Below, in pieces: positions 1 through 13,716 of a DNA stretch of 64,000 bases. The position numbers and the translations under genes are program-made. The notes beneath the pieces were generated by a model that searched no databases, was not told the DNA's origin, and was given only the letters and a program-made list of their open reading frames with translations. Origin of the DNA: Iris pallida (taxonomy: Eukaryota > Streptophyta > Magnoliopsida > Asparagales > Iridaceae); the NCBI GenBank assembly GCA_029216955.1, contig JANAVB010006998.1, forward strand, positions 662,264-726,263, read 5' to 3'. Numbering within the stretch: the first letter of the stretch is position 1; each line of letters begins with the position of its first letter.

Positions 1-1873
1 TATAGCAGGTGCAAGGGCCGTGGGGGACTTATGCGGCTCAAGCAAAATTGTCGTATGAAATTGCCATACAACAGTGCATATGCGGCCAAGCAATGGTGCA
101 TATGCGGCCAAAATATTTCTTATGCGGCCAGCAATTATTTAAGGCCATATGCGGCTAAAGGATGTTCCATGGGGCCAACTATTTAATACATGTGGCTCAT
201 ACATAAGCATGCAAGCTGATGCTTGCATGCATGTAATTTAAATATGACATGGCATTATACCATGCATGCAAATTAAATCCATGACATTATACCATATGCG
301 GCTCACAAGCTAATTATTTAATGCATGCAAGCATTTCAAGCAAAATTGCATGCTAATGCAATCAGCATTCCAAATTCATGCGGCCAAAAATATAACCCAT
401 GCGGCCAGCTTGCAAGCTTTTACAGGCAAGCTTAAATAATGCATGCACCATAATTATAAACCCATGCAGCCAGCTACTGGTTTTCAGGCAAAATGTTAAT
501 GCATTTCCATGCATTAAGAATTCTAATGCATTTGCTAATCTCATGCATAAATGCATTTGCTAATCCCATGCATTAATTCCTATGTATTAAGAATTCAAAT
601 GCATTTGTTAATAGATGCTGATGCATTAATGGCCTAATGCATAATTGGCCATGCATTAAATGCATGCAACGTAAGCAAGTGTAATGCATGCAAGTGTATT
701 TAAACCATGCTAGCTAAATGGGCACGCAATCATTTCTTTACATGCGGCCAGCAATGATTGTAGGGGCATATGCGGCCACCCCTAATGCATGCGGCCATAA
801 TTTATTTAGTGGCCATGTGGCTGAGCAATTTCTAATACCATATACGGCTCACTTATTTTACTACCCATGCGGCTACTGCTTGCATAAGCATGCAAGCTAC
901 TGCTTGCTTAAAGCATGCAAAATACAATTAATGCTAAGGCCAAGTAATTATTTAATGCTAATGGCAATTATTTAATGCAAGCAAATATTTAATGCATGCA
1001 TGCAATTAATGCTTACAAGACCATGCAGCCAAGAATGACGAAGGTCATATGCGGCTCAGCACTATTTGCTAGTGCATGCCAATGCCAAGCCTATATGCGG
1101 CTGAGCACTGTAATGGGGGGGCATATGCGGCTCAGACAATTAACTAGTGGCCCATGCAAATAAACACTTGCACGTGGCCAGCTAATACATGCAATTAAAT
1201 ATTTAATTAAATGGCCATGCGGCTGAGAAAAATACTTGCCGCATGAAATAGTCATGCGGTCAAGTACTGTTCTTCTCCTCCAATTTTCGAGAAGAGAAAC
1301 ACCATGAAGCCATGCTTCCAAGCTCCATATTTCCATCATCCAGAGTCCAAATCAAAACTTCCATAGATCAAAATGGGGCAGAATGAAATTCTCTACAACA
1401 TGGAACCATCAGAACTTGTTAATAACCAGATTAAATAGATCAAAACCAAGAAATCCAAAAATACCACAAAACTAGGTCTATAAGAAATTAACCATGAAAA
1501 TGAAAAATGCTAAGTACTAAAGTGGGTTAGAAACATGAGAGGAAGACAATGGAACAATAAAAATTGGACTTCCTCCATGAAGCAAGATGTACTTGCCTAA
1601 GCTCTCCACTCTCTCAGGTTGGTGGAGAAGTAATGGTGAAGAAGAAGAAGAGTTAATAGGAGAGAGAAATGTTTGGTAGAATATTTAATGAAGAGGATGG
1701 TGGTAGGTAGGTGGGTTGGTTCTCCAACAAAACCGAACCAAGCCAACAAGCCGAACAGAACCAAGATAGCCAATCAATGATTTGCCAAAAGAAATCAAGC
1801 GAGAAGACATGCAATACGGGTCAAAATACGTACACGTATACCGAGATACGTAATACGAACCACGGGCATTACA
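1..1873 (-). repeat. E1 left LTR (3' LTR of a minus-strand Tekay-like gypsy element), truncated by the window edge
   Basis: This stretch is repeated, with few differences, at about 5008-6905, and the two copies flank a gag remnant on the minus strand, so they are the LTR pair of one element. The copy ends at ...GGGCATTACA, and a minus-strand polypurine tract (1874-1888) follows directly. Its other end lies before base 1. The first 1.27 kb is a mosaic of ATGCGGC and TGCATGC words rather than ordinary LTR sequence. The ORFs here are chance readings of those words. Confidence 0.85.
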
Positions 1874-3456
1874 ACTCTACCCACCTTAAAAGAATTTCGT
1901 CCTCGGAATTTAATCAAGAGGCTAGAGATGCAAGGACAAGCTATACTAAGCAGTCAATCAATCAAACAATCAATCATGCAAGCAAGAAAATTGAAGGCAT
2001 GGGGAAGAGGGAAGAAGGAAGACATCCTGCTAGAAACCTCTCTGCCGGTTCTGAATCTGAGCTTGGACCAGGGCATACTACTGGGGTCTCTACTGCTAGA
2101 ATACTTGAGCCTGAGACAGCAATGGCCTCGGAGACTGGTACTGTTGTTGCTGCTGTACTGGTGCTGGTGCTGGTCCCCTTACCGAGGGAGTGGTCTGGGC
2201 CGATGATGAACTGGCCCTATTCGGACAGGACCCTATCTTGTGGTCCTGTGCCCCACAAGCCAAACACAATCCCTGAGCTCTGCGACACTCCGAAACAACA
2301 TGTCCTGGCTTCCCACATTGAGTGCAGCCCATTGCGGAAGACTGCTTCTGCCTCTGTTGCTGAGGGGACATGACCGATGTCACTGAGGTCGCCTGCCTCG
2401 GAGTTCCAATTGTCAAAGCCCTGACTGCCGGCGCTGGTGCCGTCGACTGGATCATCTGGCCGTGAGTGTCCACGATCCTGTGGGAGGTATACTCGTGCCT
2501 CCGGGCTGCTCTCAACACTGCATCAAAAGTCTGATGCTCAAACTGCTCCACCATCAACAAAATCACGAGGTGGAGCCCCTGCTGGAACCACTGGGCTCTA
2601 TCGAACTCGGTCGCCACCAAGGTGTGAGCAAACCGACTAAGCCTGGAAAACTCGGCCGCATACCCATCGACCGTCCTGTCCATCTGCTTCAAATTGGTGA
2701 ACTTGGTCTGTAGATCGTACCGAGCCACCGCATCGAAGTACTTGGTCTGGAACCTCTCTCGGAATACTGCCCATAAAATAGGGGTCACTAATCCCACGGC
2801 TTGTGCCGCCCACCAGCTGCGGGCAAGATCCAGTAACTGCAGGCGCACCACGACCACCTTCTCGTCTTCTGGGGTCTTCGCTGCCTCCAATATCACCTCT
2901 GTGTCCTGAAGCCATGCATCAGCAGCGATAGCATCTAGCTGCCATCGAAGAAGGGAGGGTTCAGGCGCTTGAAACTGTTCGCTGCACTGTTTCTATGATG
3001 TCCACCTCTGTTCAGGGCATCTGCCACTGCCTGATGCAAAGCATCTCCTCGCCGGTCCTGGGAAGCTAACAATGTCTTGATGAGTCCCACCAAGGTGCCA
3101 TCATCGGGCTCTGCAGGCTGGACGGGCTGAACTGGTGGCTCGGGATCCCCGGTAGGCATGACTCGGGAGGCTGCTCTTGAGTGCTGGGCCTGATCTTCTG
3201 GTTGTTGTTGGTCCACGGGAGGCGCTTCGCCTTGCTGATCGGCAGGTCCAGGAACAATGCCGCTGAAGAAGACGACATAGGAAACAATAAGGAAGGACCA
3301 AGACAGATCAACGATATAAGCATGTGATCAGGTTGAGAATCTCAGGGATTAGAAGTTACGGGCAGAGATCAAGGACGAGTGCTGATTGAGATATCTATTC
3401 GGTAAACCCTCACATATCTTGATTTACAAGACCTGCATGGGCCACCACTTAAACCA
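1874..3456 (-). mobile_element. E1 internal region, pol-deleted
   Basis: This is the interior of E1 between its LTRs. Read on the minus strand it starts at 3456 with the primer-site motif TGGTTTAAGTGGTGGCCC, continues with gag, and ends with a polypurine tract GGTGGGTAGAGT at 1874-1888. It is only about 1.6 kb long, against about 5.0 kb in the related full-length E6 (31909-36912). Protease, RT, RNase H, integrase and chromodomain are absent. The join between gag and the 3' untranslated part lies near 2026, where sequence resembling E6 around 32060 abuts the end of gag. Confidence 0.8.
2050..3225 (-). pseudogene. gag: gag remnant of E1 (Ty3/gypsy, Tekay type)
   Basis: This encoded the nucleocapsid/capsid polyprotein that packages element RNA into cytoplasmic particles. 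The main open part is 2096-2896, read downward, with a capsid segment around the residues DLARSWWAAQA and RERFQTKYFD. Two CCHC zinc knuckles follow, [14 protein letters not shown] and CLACGAQDHKIGSC, and then a Gln-rich tail. An upstream piece (2935-3216) in another frame carries the N-terminal segment ending NSFKRLNPPFFDG, so a small deletion near 2925-2935 shifts the frame. Further stops follow the Gln-rich tail, and the gene then runs into the pol deletion. It aligns throughout with the better preserved gag of E6. It could be trans-mobilised by E6-like elements but cannot make enzymes itself. Confidence 0.85.
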
Positions 3457-6400
3457 TGTCACGCCCCAGAACCAGAATACTGGAGAGCGGGGGCAGACAT
3501 AGCCAGCTACGTATAATGAAATGGAATCCACCTCACCATACGGGCACGACTGTCTAGATATATGAGAGTTTGACTACAATCCATCCGTCTCCTATGGTCA
3601 AGAACAAGCCTAGTGTCTCAATCACAAGCAAGCAAATAAATGTTACAAGATGTAAGATCACCAAATATACAATAATAAGACGTCCCAAACATTACATATT
3701 CAGCTGATCATGAAGCTAGTCGTACAAAATGTCAGGACTAGCAAGAGTTTAGTCATACATGATCAACCCTAGGATCTATCAATCATGCTATAGCCCGTAG
3801 GCAGACAGTAAATAAAGGTGCAATCGAGCTAACACGTGCTCGTCGGCTAAACGTCTCAAAAGAATATTTTTACAATAGAGTGGGAGAGCCAAAATAAACC
3901 CACTCGTTGCCAGGATTACGCCTGGTAGTCACCATCTGGCTGGAAAGCAGGTAGATCCTCTGGTGCTGCTCCGGTATCTGGCCATACAAAACCAGCTGGG
4001 TCAGACCCCAGAAAGAGCAAGTGCCACAAAGGAGGCTTCACTTAAGAACTAAAACCAGCAATTAGCACAAGAGTATAATTACATAATAAAAGACAGTAAT
4101 TAAGGAAAAACATGACAGGTGATATACGATGAGATAGCCATGGGACTATTCAGATAACTAGGTTACAACCCGTAAACCAAACAAGTACCGGGGTTGTAAC
4201 CCTTCGTCTTAACAGAACTTGGTTTCTCCCACAATTTATCGGCAAGATAAAATAAGAAATCAGGACATGTAACAATCTTGTACAGGATCAAGACAAGACT
4301 TAGACTGATCATTCCTCATCCAACAATCACGGCCAAGCAATAAGTACGGCTTGATACTTTAACTAACTAGGGTTATCACAGGCCTAGTTACTAGCAAGAT
4401 GCAGTGAGATTATTCCACAGCCACAAGCCCTGCAGACCATCCAGGTTATCCAGGTCAAATATTAGTACAATAAGAGTGCAACACATGACAGTGTGCTGGA
4501 AATGTGCCCTACTCGTCGGCAGGCTGCAGATCCCAAGTGGGGCGCCCAGATAACGGGATTGCTTGTAGCTGGGAAAATCTCTTCATGACTACTGGATTAT
4601 TCTAGTTATTAGCCTTAGCCATTTACAGTAGGTACCCCTGACCGTGGTACTCAGGGATCCCTGTCCTAGACATGATGCAAGACAAGACGGGTTCATTTGT
4701 ACAAGCACAATCGTCCACGGTGTCCAGGTCATTCATACTTGTCATGTCATGTTAGCCGTCGCAACAGCCTTCAAGATATATCATGTCAGGTTTATCATGT
4801 CAAGGGTGCGCCACAGCGGGCCACTATCAAGAATTATCATGTCAAGTTTTTATATCAAATTATCATGTCAAATTTATTTGTCAGGAGTGCGCCACGTCGG
4901 GCCACTATCATGTCATGTTATTTGTCAAAAGTGCACCACAACGGGTCACCATCGTGTCAGGAAACATATTAAATCAATGGCACAAGCATAGAAGTGATAA
5001 TTAAATATAACAGGTGCAAGGGCCGTGGGGGACTCATGCGGCTCAGGCAAAATTGCCGTATGAAATTGCCATACAATAGTGCATATGCGGCCAAGCAATA
5101 GTGCATATGCGGCCAAAATATTTCTTATGCGGCCAGCAAATATTTAAGGCCATATGCGGCTAAAGGATGTTCCATGGGGCCAACTATTTAATACATGCGG
5201 CTCATATATAAGCATGCAATCTGATGCTTGCATGCATGCAATTTAAATATGACATAGCATTATACCATGCATGCAAATTAAATCCATGACATTATACCAT
5301 ATGCGGCTCACAAGCTAATTATTTAATGCATGCAAGCATTTCAAGCAAAATTGCATGCTAATGCAATTAGCATTCCAAATTCATGCGGCCAAAAATATAA
5401 CCAATGCGGCCAGCTTGCAAGCTTTTACAGGCAAGCTTAAATAATGCATGCACCATAATTATAAACCCATGCGGCCAGCTACTGGTTTCCAGGCAAAATG
5501 TTAATGCATTTCCATGCATTAATTCCCATGCATTAAGAATTCTAATGCATTTGCTAATCCCATGCATAAATGCATTTGCTAATCCCATGCATTAATTCCT
5601 ATGCATTAAGAATTCTAATGCATTTGTTAATTGATGCTGATGCATTAATGGCCTAATGCATAATTTGGCCATGCATTAAATGCATGCAATGTAAGCAAGT
5701 GTAATGCATGCAAGTGTATTTAAACCATGCTAGCTAAATGGCCACGCAATCATTTCTTTATATGCAGCCAGCAATGATTGTAGGGGGACATATGCGACCA
5801 CCCCTAATGTATGCGGCCACAATTTATTTAGTGGCCATGCGGCTGAGCAATTTCTAATGCCATATGCGGCTCACTTATTTTACTACCCATGCGGCTACTG
5901 CTTGCATAAGCATGCAAGCTACTGCTTGCTTAAAGCATGCAAAATGCAATTAATGCTAAGGCCAAATAATTATTTAATGCTAATGGCAATTATTTAATGC
6001 AAGCAAATATTTAATGCATGCATGCAATTAATGCTTACAAGACCATGCGGCCAAGAATGGCTAAGGCCATATGCGGCTCAGCACTAATTGCTAGTGCATG
6101 CCAATGCCAAGCATATATGCGGCTGAGCACTGTAATGGGGGGGCATATGCGGCTCAGACAATTAACTAGTGGCCCATACAAATAAACACTTGCACGTGGT
6201 CAGCTAATACATACAATTAAATATTTAATTAAATGGCCATGCGGCTGAGGAAAAATACTTGCCGCATGAAATAGTCATGCGGTCAAGTACTGTTCTTCTC
6301 CTCCAATTTTCGAGAAGAGAAATACCATGAAGCCATGCTTCCAAGCTCCATAATTCCATCATCCAGAGTCCAAATCCGAAGTTCCATAGGTCAAAATGGG

Positions 6401-6905
6401 GCAGAATGAAATTCTCTACAACATGGAACCATCAGAACTTCTTAATAACCAGATTAAATAGATCAAAACCCAAAAAATACAAAAATACCACAAAACTAGA
6501 TCTACAAGAAATTAACCATGAAAATGAAAAATGCTAAGTACTAAAATGGGTTAGAAATACGTGAGGAAGACAATGGAACAATAAAAATTGGACTTCCTCC
6601 ATAAAGCAAGATGCACTTGCCTAAGCTCTCCACTCTCTCAGGTTGGTGGAGAAGTAATGGTGAAGAAGAAGAAGAAGAAGAGTTAATGAGGAGAGAGAAA
6701 TATTTGGTGGGATATTTAATGAAGAGGGTGGTGGTAGGTAGGTGGGTTGGTTCTCCAACAAAATCGAACCAAGCCAACAAGCCGAACCGAACCAAGATAG
6801 ACCAATCAATGATATGCCAAAATAAATCAAGCAGGAAGACATACAATACGGGTCAAAATACGTACACGTATACCGAGATACGTAATACGAACCAAGGGCA
6901 TTACA
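3457..6905 (-). repeat. E1 right LTR (5' LTR of the minus-strand element), 3449 bp
   Basis: It begins TGTCACGCCCCAGAACC, the terminus shared by all Tekay LTRs in this window, and ends GGGCATTACA. CCCGA follows at 6906-6910, the probable 5-bp target duplication: in the undisturbed E2 LTR the same site (12675-12679) reads CCCGA once. About 1.28 kb of its length (5012-6290) is an ATGCGGC/TGCATGC word array, which makes it longer than the about 2.7-kb sister LTRs. Confidence 0.85.
5012..6290. repeat. Word array (ATGCGGC, TGCATGCA) inside the E1 LTR
   Basis: Dozens of imperfect copies of CATATGCGGCT, CATGCGGCCA, AATGCATGCAA and GCATTTGCTAATCCCATGCA are shuffled at irregular spacing with a strong TGCAT palindrome bias. 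No clean tandem period is visible. The array occupies the same LTR position as the unrelated arrays in E5, E6 and E9. The matching stretch in the left LTR is about 1-1268. Confidence 0.8.
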
Positions 6906-7818
6906 CCCGACCACACCCGCTGACCGGCCGGCCCCTTCACCGTCGGCGGCTCCCGGCCGGTCGACCCCCTCCTGGCCGTCGGCCACCTCCACCACCATCA
7001 TCATCTCCCTCTCCATCTCTATCATCAAAACCTAATCCTAACCCCCTTTTCCAAAAAAAAAAGGAAAGAAGATGATGAAGAAGAAGGAGAAATTGAAGGA
7101 AGAAGAGATTGGATAAGTCTCAAACCTATTCCCCAAATTCAAATCCCTAATAGTTCCAAGGCAAACCCTCCTTCCTTGAATTCATTTTCCTTTTAAATTT
7201 CTATGTCATTTTAATAAAGAAATTAGATTGTGTCATTTGATTTGGATCTTAGGAATTTAGTTTTGATTTCAAATAGAGTTCTTCAATTGCAATTTATACG
7301 TGTGTATGTTGATATAACGCGACACAAAACTAGAACACGATACAATTACTTAAGTATAAATTGGTTTCGAAGTTGTGTGGTGATTGTATTGTATATATAT
7401 ATACACACATAAATAGTCGTGATATGTATATGTATCTAGGAATTCATAGTATTGCAACATGGAAATAAGGACATTCCTATATTTTAAATCAAGTTTGGAC
7501 AAAGGGACGCATAGGAAAATATATGTAATTTATAAATTCATTTATAGTGTATATAAAAGTATCTATTTGAAGTTGATATCCTAGAATTCTTAGATTACTA
7601 CTTGTGATATTAATATTTGAACTTAATGTCATGTTGTCGAATCTAAAGCTAGAGATAAATTTGGTGTCTCTAGGATTAACTATGGAATAATACTACAATT
7701 AAGTCTATACATGTATCCTTGTAAAAGTGGATATAATTCGGACACAATAGAGGGTGTTTTAGACTTCATATATGAATTTAAAATTTAATACAAATGTCGT
7801 GACTTAAAGAACCACTTT

Positions 7819-7821
<3 letters not shown>

Positions 7822-7890
<69 letters not shown>
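7822..7890. repeat. (TA)n microsatellite in the E2 5' LTR
   Basis: About 34 uninterrupted TA dinucleotides. The partner LTR has a longer tract at about 13605-13714, so the tract has changed length since insertion. Confidence 0.95.
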
Positions 7891-7892
<2 letters not shown>

Positions 7893-8909
7893 CATAAAAG
7901 TGCCATAAGAGAAATGCTAGGAGAATATCAGAGTATTAAAACTCGACTGTATTGGTCCAAATTTGGACTGATTTGCCAAAAAGGGGGCCCAATAATAATT
8001 AAAATCCATTTTGTATACAAATTGTAGGATCCTCTATGTTATTTTTTATATATAAATAAAATCTAGTACAAATAGATTTTAATTCCATGGTATAAACTAG
8101 GCTTAATTATATTTGTTCAAAATGGATATTTTAGAAAATTTAAAGTTATTTTAATTTTCTTTTTATCGGCCCATAGTCTAATATGAGGTTTAAATTTAGC
8201 CTAGGCCATGTAAAACCATAAACCAAGTTGAACCTAATACTCTTAGATGTTGGAAATTTCCAAAAAGACAATACTCTAAATTCTAGCCAGTGTCGATAAG
8301 TTCAAAAATATTTTCTATAAAGGAAAATTCATTCTAATCCATATAGAATGATCAATATTAATCAATATCGTACAAATAAGATCCATATAGAATGATCAAT
8401 ATCGTATAAATAAGATATTTTAATATACAATTTATTAATAGTGGTGTTCTTCTTCTTGTATGGTTTTGTTATCTAGTGTTTGTGTAACTTTATGATCTAT
8501 GGATTGTATTGATTTGTTGAATTTGTGTAGCTAACCCGGAATCAGTGCTAAATTGCTAAAAGAGCTAGTTGCTAAGGTAAATTGTGTTATCGGTAAGAAA
8601 GTTTTTGTTTTGCAATTGAGATATAAATATATAAACTGCGTGTGATTTTCGATGTTGAGGGTTGCTCCACCGAAGGGGTCGGCGTATCCGGATATTAATT
8701 GCGTGGTTCGGTGTTGAGAGTTGCTCCACCGAAGGGGTCGACGTACCCGATTATTATATTTTTTATCTATTGTAAAATTTTGGAGTCAATAAATACAAAG
8801 GAGACTCTGCCGAAATTTTCAATAATTTCGAGAGTTAGCCAAATTTAGAAAGTTCTAGAATTAGGAAAACCTAATTGAATAGTCTAAGTTTAAATCCAGC
8901 TTCCTAGTC

Positions 8910-9110
8910 AACAAGATATTACCATATGGTGTGTTGTCTTTGACATACGAGATGGTAAAATAAGTTGAATGATTCCTTGCCAACAATTACTACCATATGG
9001 CGTGTTGTTTCGACACACGAGATGGTAATAAGTTGGATAATCTCCTGCCAACAAGAGATTACCATATGGCGTATTGTCTTTGACATACGAGATGGTAATT
9101 AAGTTGGAAC
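8910..9110. repeat. Three-copy tandem repeat with internal palindrome, E2 LTR
   Basis: Three units of roughly 70 bp each contain TTACCATATGG(T/C)GTGTTG followed by TTTGACACACGAGATGGTAA, so each unit can form a stem (GTGTTGT...GACACAC and TTACCAT...ATGGTAA). The same block is at about 14731-14930 in the other LTR. A two-copy repeat with the core GTTGCTCCACCGAAGGGGTC lies just upstream (about 8650-8755). Confidence 0.85.
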
Positions 9111-10160
9111 CGGATATTAGACCTAGGAGTCAATAGACTATTGTATGTATTTGTAGTTGCATCATGGGGTGGAAGAGAACAACTGGATCACAATCATCAA
9201 AATCCCTGTAATATAATTACACCAGTAAAAGCTGATCAGTAGTCCCGCATCTGTAAGGCCTTACGATGTCGGGGGGTGAGGCCTAGCTCACCAACAGAGA
9301 ACAGTCCAGTAAATTCCGAAAATAAAACAAAATTTAAAAAGTTAATGTATACAAGTTTTCCACAAGATGTGGAGGGGTCGGATCTAAGGCGCCGTACCCA
9401 ATACAGACACCAACTGGTCCCGGGTAAATGGAATTATTGTCGAGAAAATAGAGGGTGATCGTGATCCAAATGTGCTCTCTAAACTGCATTATCATATAGG
9501 AAACTTGATTATGGTTGTGGTAGTGAATTTAAGTTGTTGTGATTGTGACGGTAGTCATTATTTATGAATTATTAGGATTTAGTCGTAAGACGAACACTGA
9601 GGAAATTCACTAGAACAAGATCTAGTCAGAGTCATATTTTAAGTTAACGTTATAATCCATCTGAATTAATTTCTTAATCTCTTTACTTTGGAATTTCGAG
9701 AATCTGATCATCTCAGAGATTCTCAATTTATTTATTTTATTTACTCGTCCTTGACTGAGGGCTTGCATGTCATTTGACGACTTAGTATTGTTCACTAGAT
9801 TTGTAGACCAAGGAGCTACTATTGTACATTGGAGAGAAGCTGGAGAACAAGAACGATATGGGACGATTGGAGACAATTATATTGAAAACAGATCTTCTCA
9901 TCATCAATTCAGGTATATAAATATATAATTATATTAGGTTAATAGTTGTATTGGATAGAATAATCCATCTCAAATTTATAGTTTCAGAATGTCCTTTGAA
10001 TAATATTAATATTATTTTACAAGGATGACCTGAAATGAACCTATCCTAGAACCTTACGGGCGACAATCGTGAATATGGGTACTAGAGTATTCATATGTCG
10101 CGTAGCCTGGGGATGCTGTTACGTACCCGGCTCATCGTATTCTGGGAACGGGACATGATA

Positions 10161-12060
10161 CGTCTTTTAGTGGTGGCCCATGCAGGTCACAAAAAATAGG
10201 AAACCTAGGATAGGATGCAGGTCTCGAAAATTAGAAAACCTAGGATATGATGTAGCTCTAGATTTCAAGAAAACCTATGTAGGTTGAGCTATATACCCTA
10301 AGATATACTCTTAGAAGAAGTCTACTCATCCATAGACTATGTTTCATTCCGTTTACCCTATAGATCCTTACCTAATGGATTTCTTGTAGTAATTCCATGT
10401 AGTTAAGAATCCTAACCTATGACTGCCATTAAGGATGTAGATAATATTCAGGAAACCATGGGTAGTATAAGGATAGATATGGCTCGAAAAATTTAGATCA
10501 AGTAACTCATAGTTAATTAGACGAGTATTTTTACTAGAGTAGCCCATAGAAGGATTTCAAAAAGTTCTTTAATGGACCTTGAATTTCGTATCCTTAGCGA
10601 ACTTAGAATTCAGATTTATCTTGATATTATATATATTAGAATAGTAAAGAAATAAGGATCACATAGCCAACAGGCCAGATATGATCTAAGGTTTTATTTA
10701 GATTGTATGTAGTATGTTGGGGGATGATCATATATATATGGGTAACTTAGAAGAACTATTGGGTAAGTTAGTAATAATAGTATTTTGTTTAAGATACATG
10801 CATAAAATATGTTACATATAATATTGTGTATAGCTTCTAAAGTATAGTTATACTCCTCAGTATTTTGATCTTATCCCTTCCTAAATCTTGACTCGTCCCC
10901 TTCCTTATCAAATTTCATATATCTATTTTCACAAATCCCCAACTTTTATCAAAATTCTCAATTTTTTGTTCCATCCAAGGTTTGTCGATTAGAATCTATA
11001 ATTGTATCTTCTCTTTTAAATCCAATTTTGTTCTAGTAGTACACCTGAGTTTTGGGAATCGTTTTCCATCTAAATATCTAGATATACATTTCTCATTAAA
11101 TGTTCATTGGATTTCTTGTAAAACAATATTTTGATTGGACTTTTGTAATTGAATTTCCTGTGAATGAGTACTTATTTTCTTATGTGTCAAGAACCCGATA
11201 ATCTATTTACTGATTTGACAAGGCAGTGAGACCACCTGCAGTCAATTAGATTGAATCATGGAAGAGAAGTGAAGTTGTTGCAGCCATTCGGACTGGCCAT
11301 CCAAATTGGCGAGGCACATATTCTCGAAACATGATTCAAGAATTTAATAAATTTTCGGGAATCAAGACATAATTTTTCATAATGAATTTTTGAACTTGAT
11401 ATTCAAATTTTGATTTCATTTTACCTTGATTTGGAATTTGAAAAACGTTATTTAAAATGACATATAGTGCTTTTGATAACATAGATATATGAGTTTATCT
11501 TATGTTATAATATTATCTATTAGTTTTGATACCATGATAAAGTAATGCTGGTGATATCTAGAAAACTTGAAGATTAAGTATTGCTTTTTGAATATATTTT
11601 GGATTATTAAGAATATCATGACCTATAAAACTACTTCACAATCATAATTCCTACTCATTCTATGGATATCAAGGAAGAGGTAGCAAACCTTGATAGTGAA
11701 ATGGTATCTTTGTTGCAGCCATATGCGCAATGGCGAGGCACAAGATTACTATATCACGCCAAAAAATGGGAATAAGGAATATGATTTTGAATTCAAGGAC
11801 CATACATGGTTATGGGTTGAAATAACATTGTATATGACTATTTTATTTGATTATATAGAATTTTAAGAATCTTGATGATTTCTAGTATTTCTGAATGGTC
11901 CTTATTTTGTGAAGCTTTTGATAAATAAGTTTCAAAATATTTGATTTATTAATTTAATAAACTAGTACATCTCTGTAAGGTGAGTAGAATATCTTGTTTC
12001 TCTCTATAATTATTTTAAAGAGTTTATCTTCAAATTTTAAATTTCGAGGACGAAATTTTT
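10161..12060 (+). mobile_element. E2 internal region, no coding capacity
   Basis: An AT-rich interior between the LTRs. The only structure I see is a degenerate primer-binding region at 10161-10190 and two copies of a motif TTGCAGCCAT...TGGCGAGGCACA (about 11275-11320 and 11713-11745). All ORFs are short and have no recognisable protein motifs. Confidence 0.7.
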
Positions 12061-12075
12061 GTAAGGTGGATAGAG
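12061..12075 (+). other. Polypurine tract of E2
   Basis: GTAAGGTGGATAGAG directly precedes the LTR start TGTAATAGCC at 12076. It is preceded by TCGAGGACGAAATTTTTG, the hallmark upstream sequence also seen (as reverse complement) beside the E1 and E6 LTRs. It primes plus-strand DNA synthesis. Confidence 0.8.
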
Positions 12076-12369
12076 TGTAATAGCCACCTAATAAAATATT
12101 ATTTTTATTGTCTATTCTCTATAATTATATTTGTTAATAATTTTTTTTAAAATAATAATTATTATTATTTATCATTAATTTTATTATCATTATCTTATTT
12201 TTAATTGAACCCATTTCTTTTTCTAAAATAAATTTTTACATAAGCCCTTGTAAATATTTGCAAATTGCAAATTAACCATGACACATAATCTATACACATG
12301 TCTTCATGCATGAAGCATGGACAAAATGGTAACTTCACTTGGGGACACATGTCTACATGCATGGAATAT

Positions 12370-12407
12370 TGGTAAAAAGAAAAAGAAAAAGAAAAAGAAA
12401 GAAAAAT

Positions 12408-12485
<78 letters not shown>
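12370..12485. repeat. Compound microsatellite (AAAAAG)n-(TA)n-(GA)n
   Basis: Consecutive AAAAAG, TA and GA runs in the U3 part of the E2 3' LTR. They generate long spurious ORFs of Arg/Glu and Ser/Leu repeats on both strands. Confidence 0.9.
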
Positions 12486-12492
<7 letters not shown>

Positions 12493-13604
12493 GGCTCCCA
12501 GCCTCTCACCCGTACCCTCTCCCTCACTCTCTCAGTTCCCTTTCTCTCTCTCGGTACTCTCCTCCTCTCCATCCATCTCACTCTCCTCATCTCTCATTCT
12601 CTCCATCACTCTCCCTCTCAAACCCATCTTCATAGCAGTTCGGACCTGGACCCGTGCCTGCGCGCGCCCGATGCCCCGACCACACCCGCTGACCGGCCGG
12701 CCCCTTCACTGCCGGCGGCTCCCGGCCGGTCGGCCCCCTCCTGGCCGTCGGTCACCTCCACCACCATCATCATCTCCCTCTTCATCTCTATCATCAAAAC
12801 CTAAACCTAACCCCCTTTTCCAAAACAAAAAAAGGGAAGAAGATGATGAAGAAGAAGAAGAAGAAGGAGAAATTGAAGGAAGAAGAGATTGGATAAGTCT
12901 CAAACCTATTCCCCAAATTCAAATCCCTAATAGTTCCAAGGCAAGCCCTCCTTCCTTGAATTCATTTTACTTTTAAATTTCTATGTCATTTTAATCAAGA
13001 AATTAGATTGTGTCATTTGATTTGGATGTTAGGAATTTAATTTTGATTTCAAATAGAGTTTTTCAATTGCAATTTATACGTGTGTATGTTGATATAACGC
13101 CGACACAAAACTAGGACACGATACAATCACTTAAGTATAAATTGGTTCCAAAGTTGTGTGGTGATTGTATTGTATATATATACACACATAACTAGTCGTG
13201 ATATGTATATGTATCTAGGAATTCATAGTATTGCAACATGGAAATAAGGACATTCCTATATTTTAAATCAAGTTTGGACAAAGGGACGCATAGAAAAATA
13301 TATGTAATTTATAAATCCATTTATAGTGTATATAAAAGTATCTATTTGAAGTTGATATCCTAAAATCCTTAGATTACTACGTGTGATATTAATATTTGAA
13401 CTTAATGTCATGTTGCCGAATTTAAAGCTAGAGATAAATTTGGTGTCTCTAGGATTTACTATGGAATAATACTACAATTAAGTCTGTACATGTATCCTTG
13501 TAAATGAGGATGTAATTCGGACACAATAGAGGGTGTTTTAGACTTCATATATGAATTTAAAATTTAATACAAATGTCGTGACTTAAAGAATCACTACTTT
13601 ACAA

Positions 13605-13716
<112 letters not shown>

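Larger units (their letters stand above)
6906..10160 (+). repeat. E2 5' LTR, portion right of the E1 insertion
   Basis: It matches 12675-15984 nearly base for base apart from TA-repeat length. It ends GGGACATGATA where the partner ends GGGGCGTGACA, consistent with transitions. A degenerate primer-site region (TTTTAGTGGTGGCCCATGC) follows directly. It contains a GC-rich CCGGCCGG segment at 6915-7000, a TA microsatellite at 7822-7890 and two internal tandem-repeat blocks (about 8640-8755 and 8910-9110). Confidence 0.85.

Noticed and set aside
4644..5004. ORFs of 73-115 aa in the E1 LTR, also 51517-51846
   Set aside because: They come from the GTGGYGCACTCCTGACA tandem repeats in the LTR, with no protein similarity seen.
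12201..12635. ORFs rich in Arg/Glu or Ser/Leu/Tyr-Ile
   Set aside because: They are translations of TA, GA and CT microsatellites in the E2 LTR.
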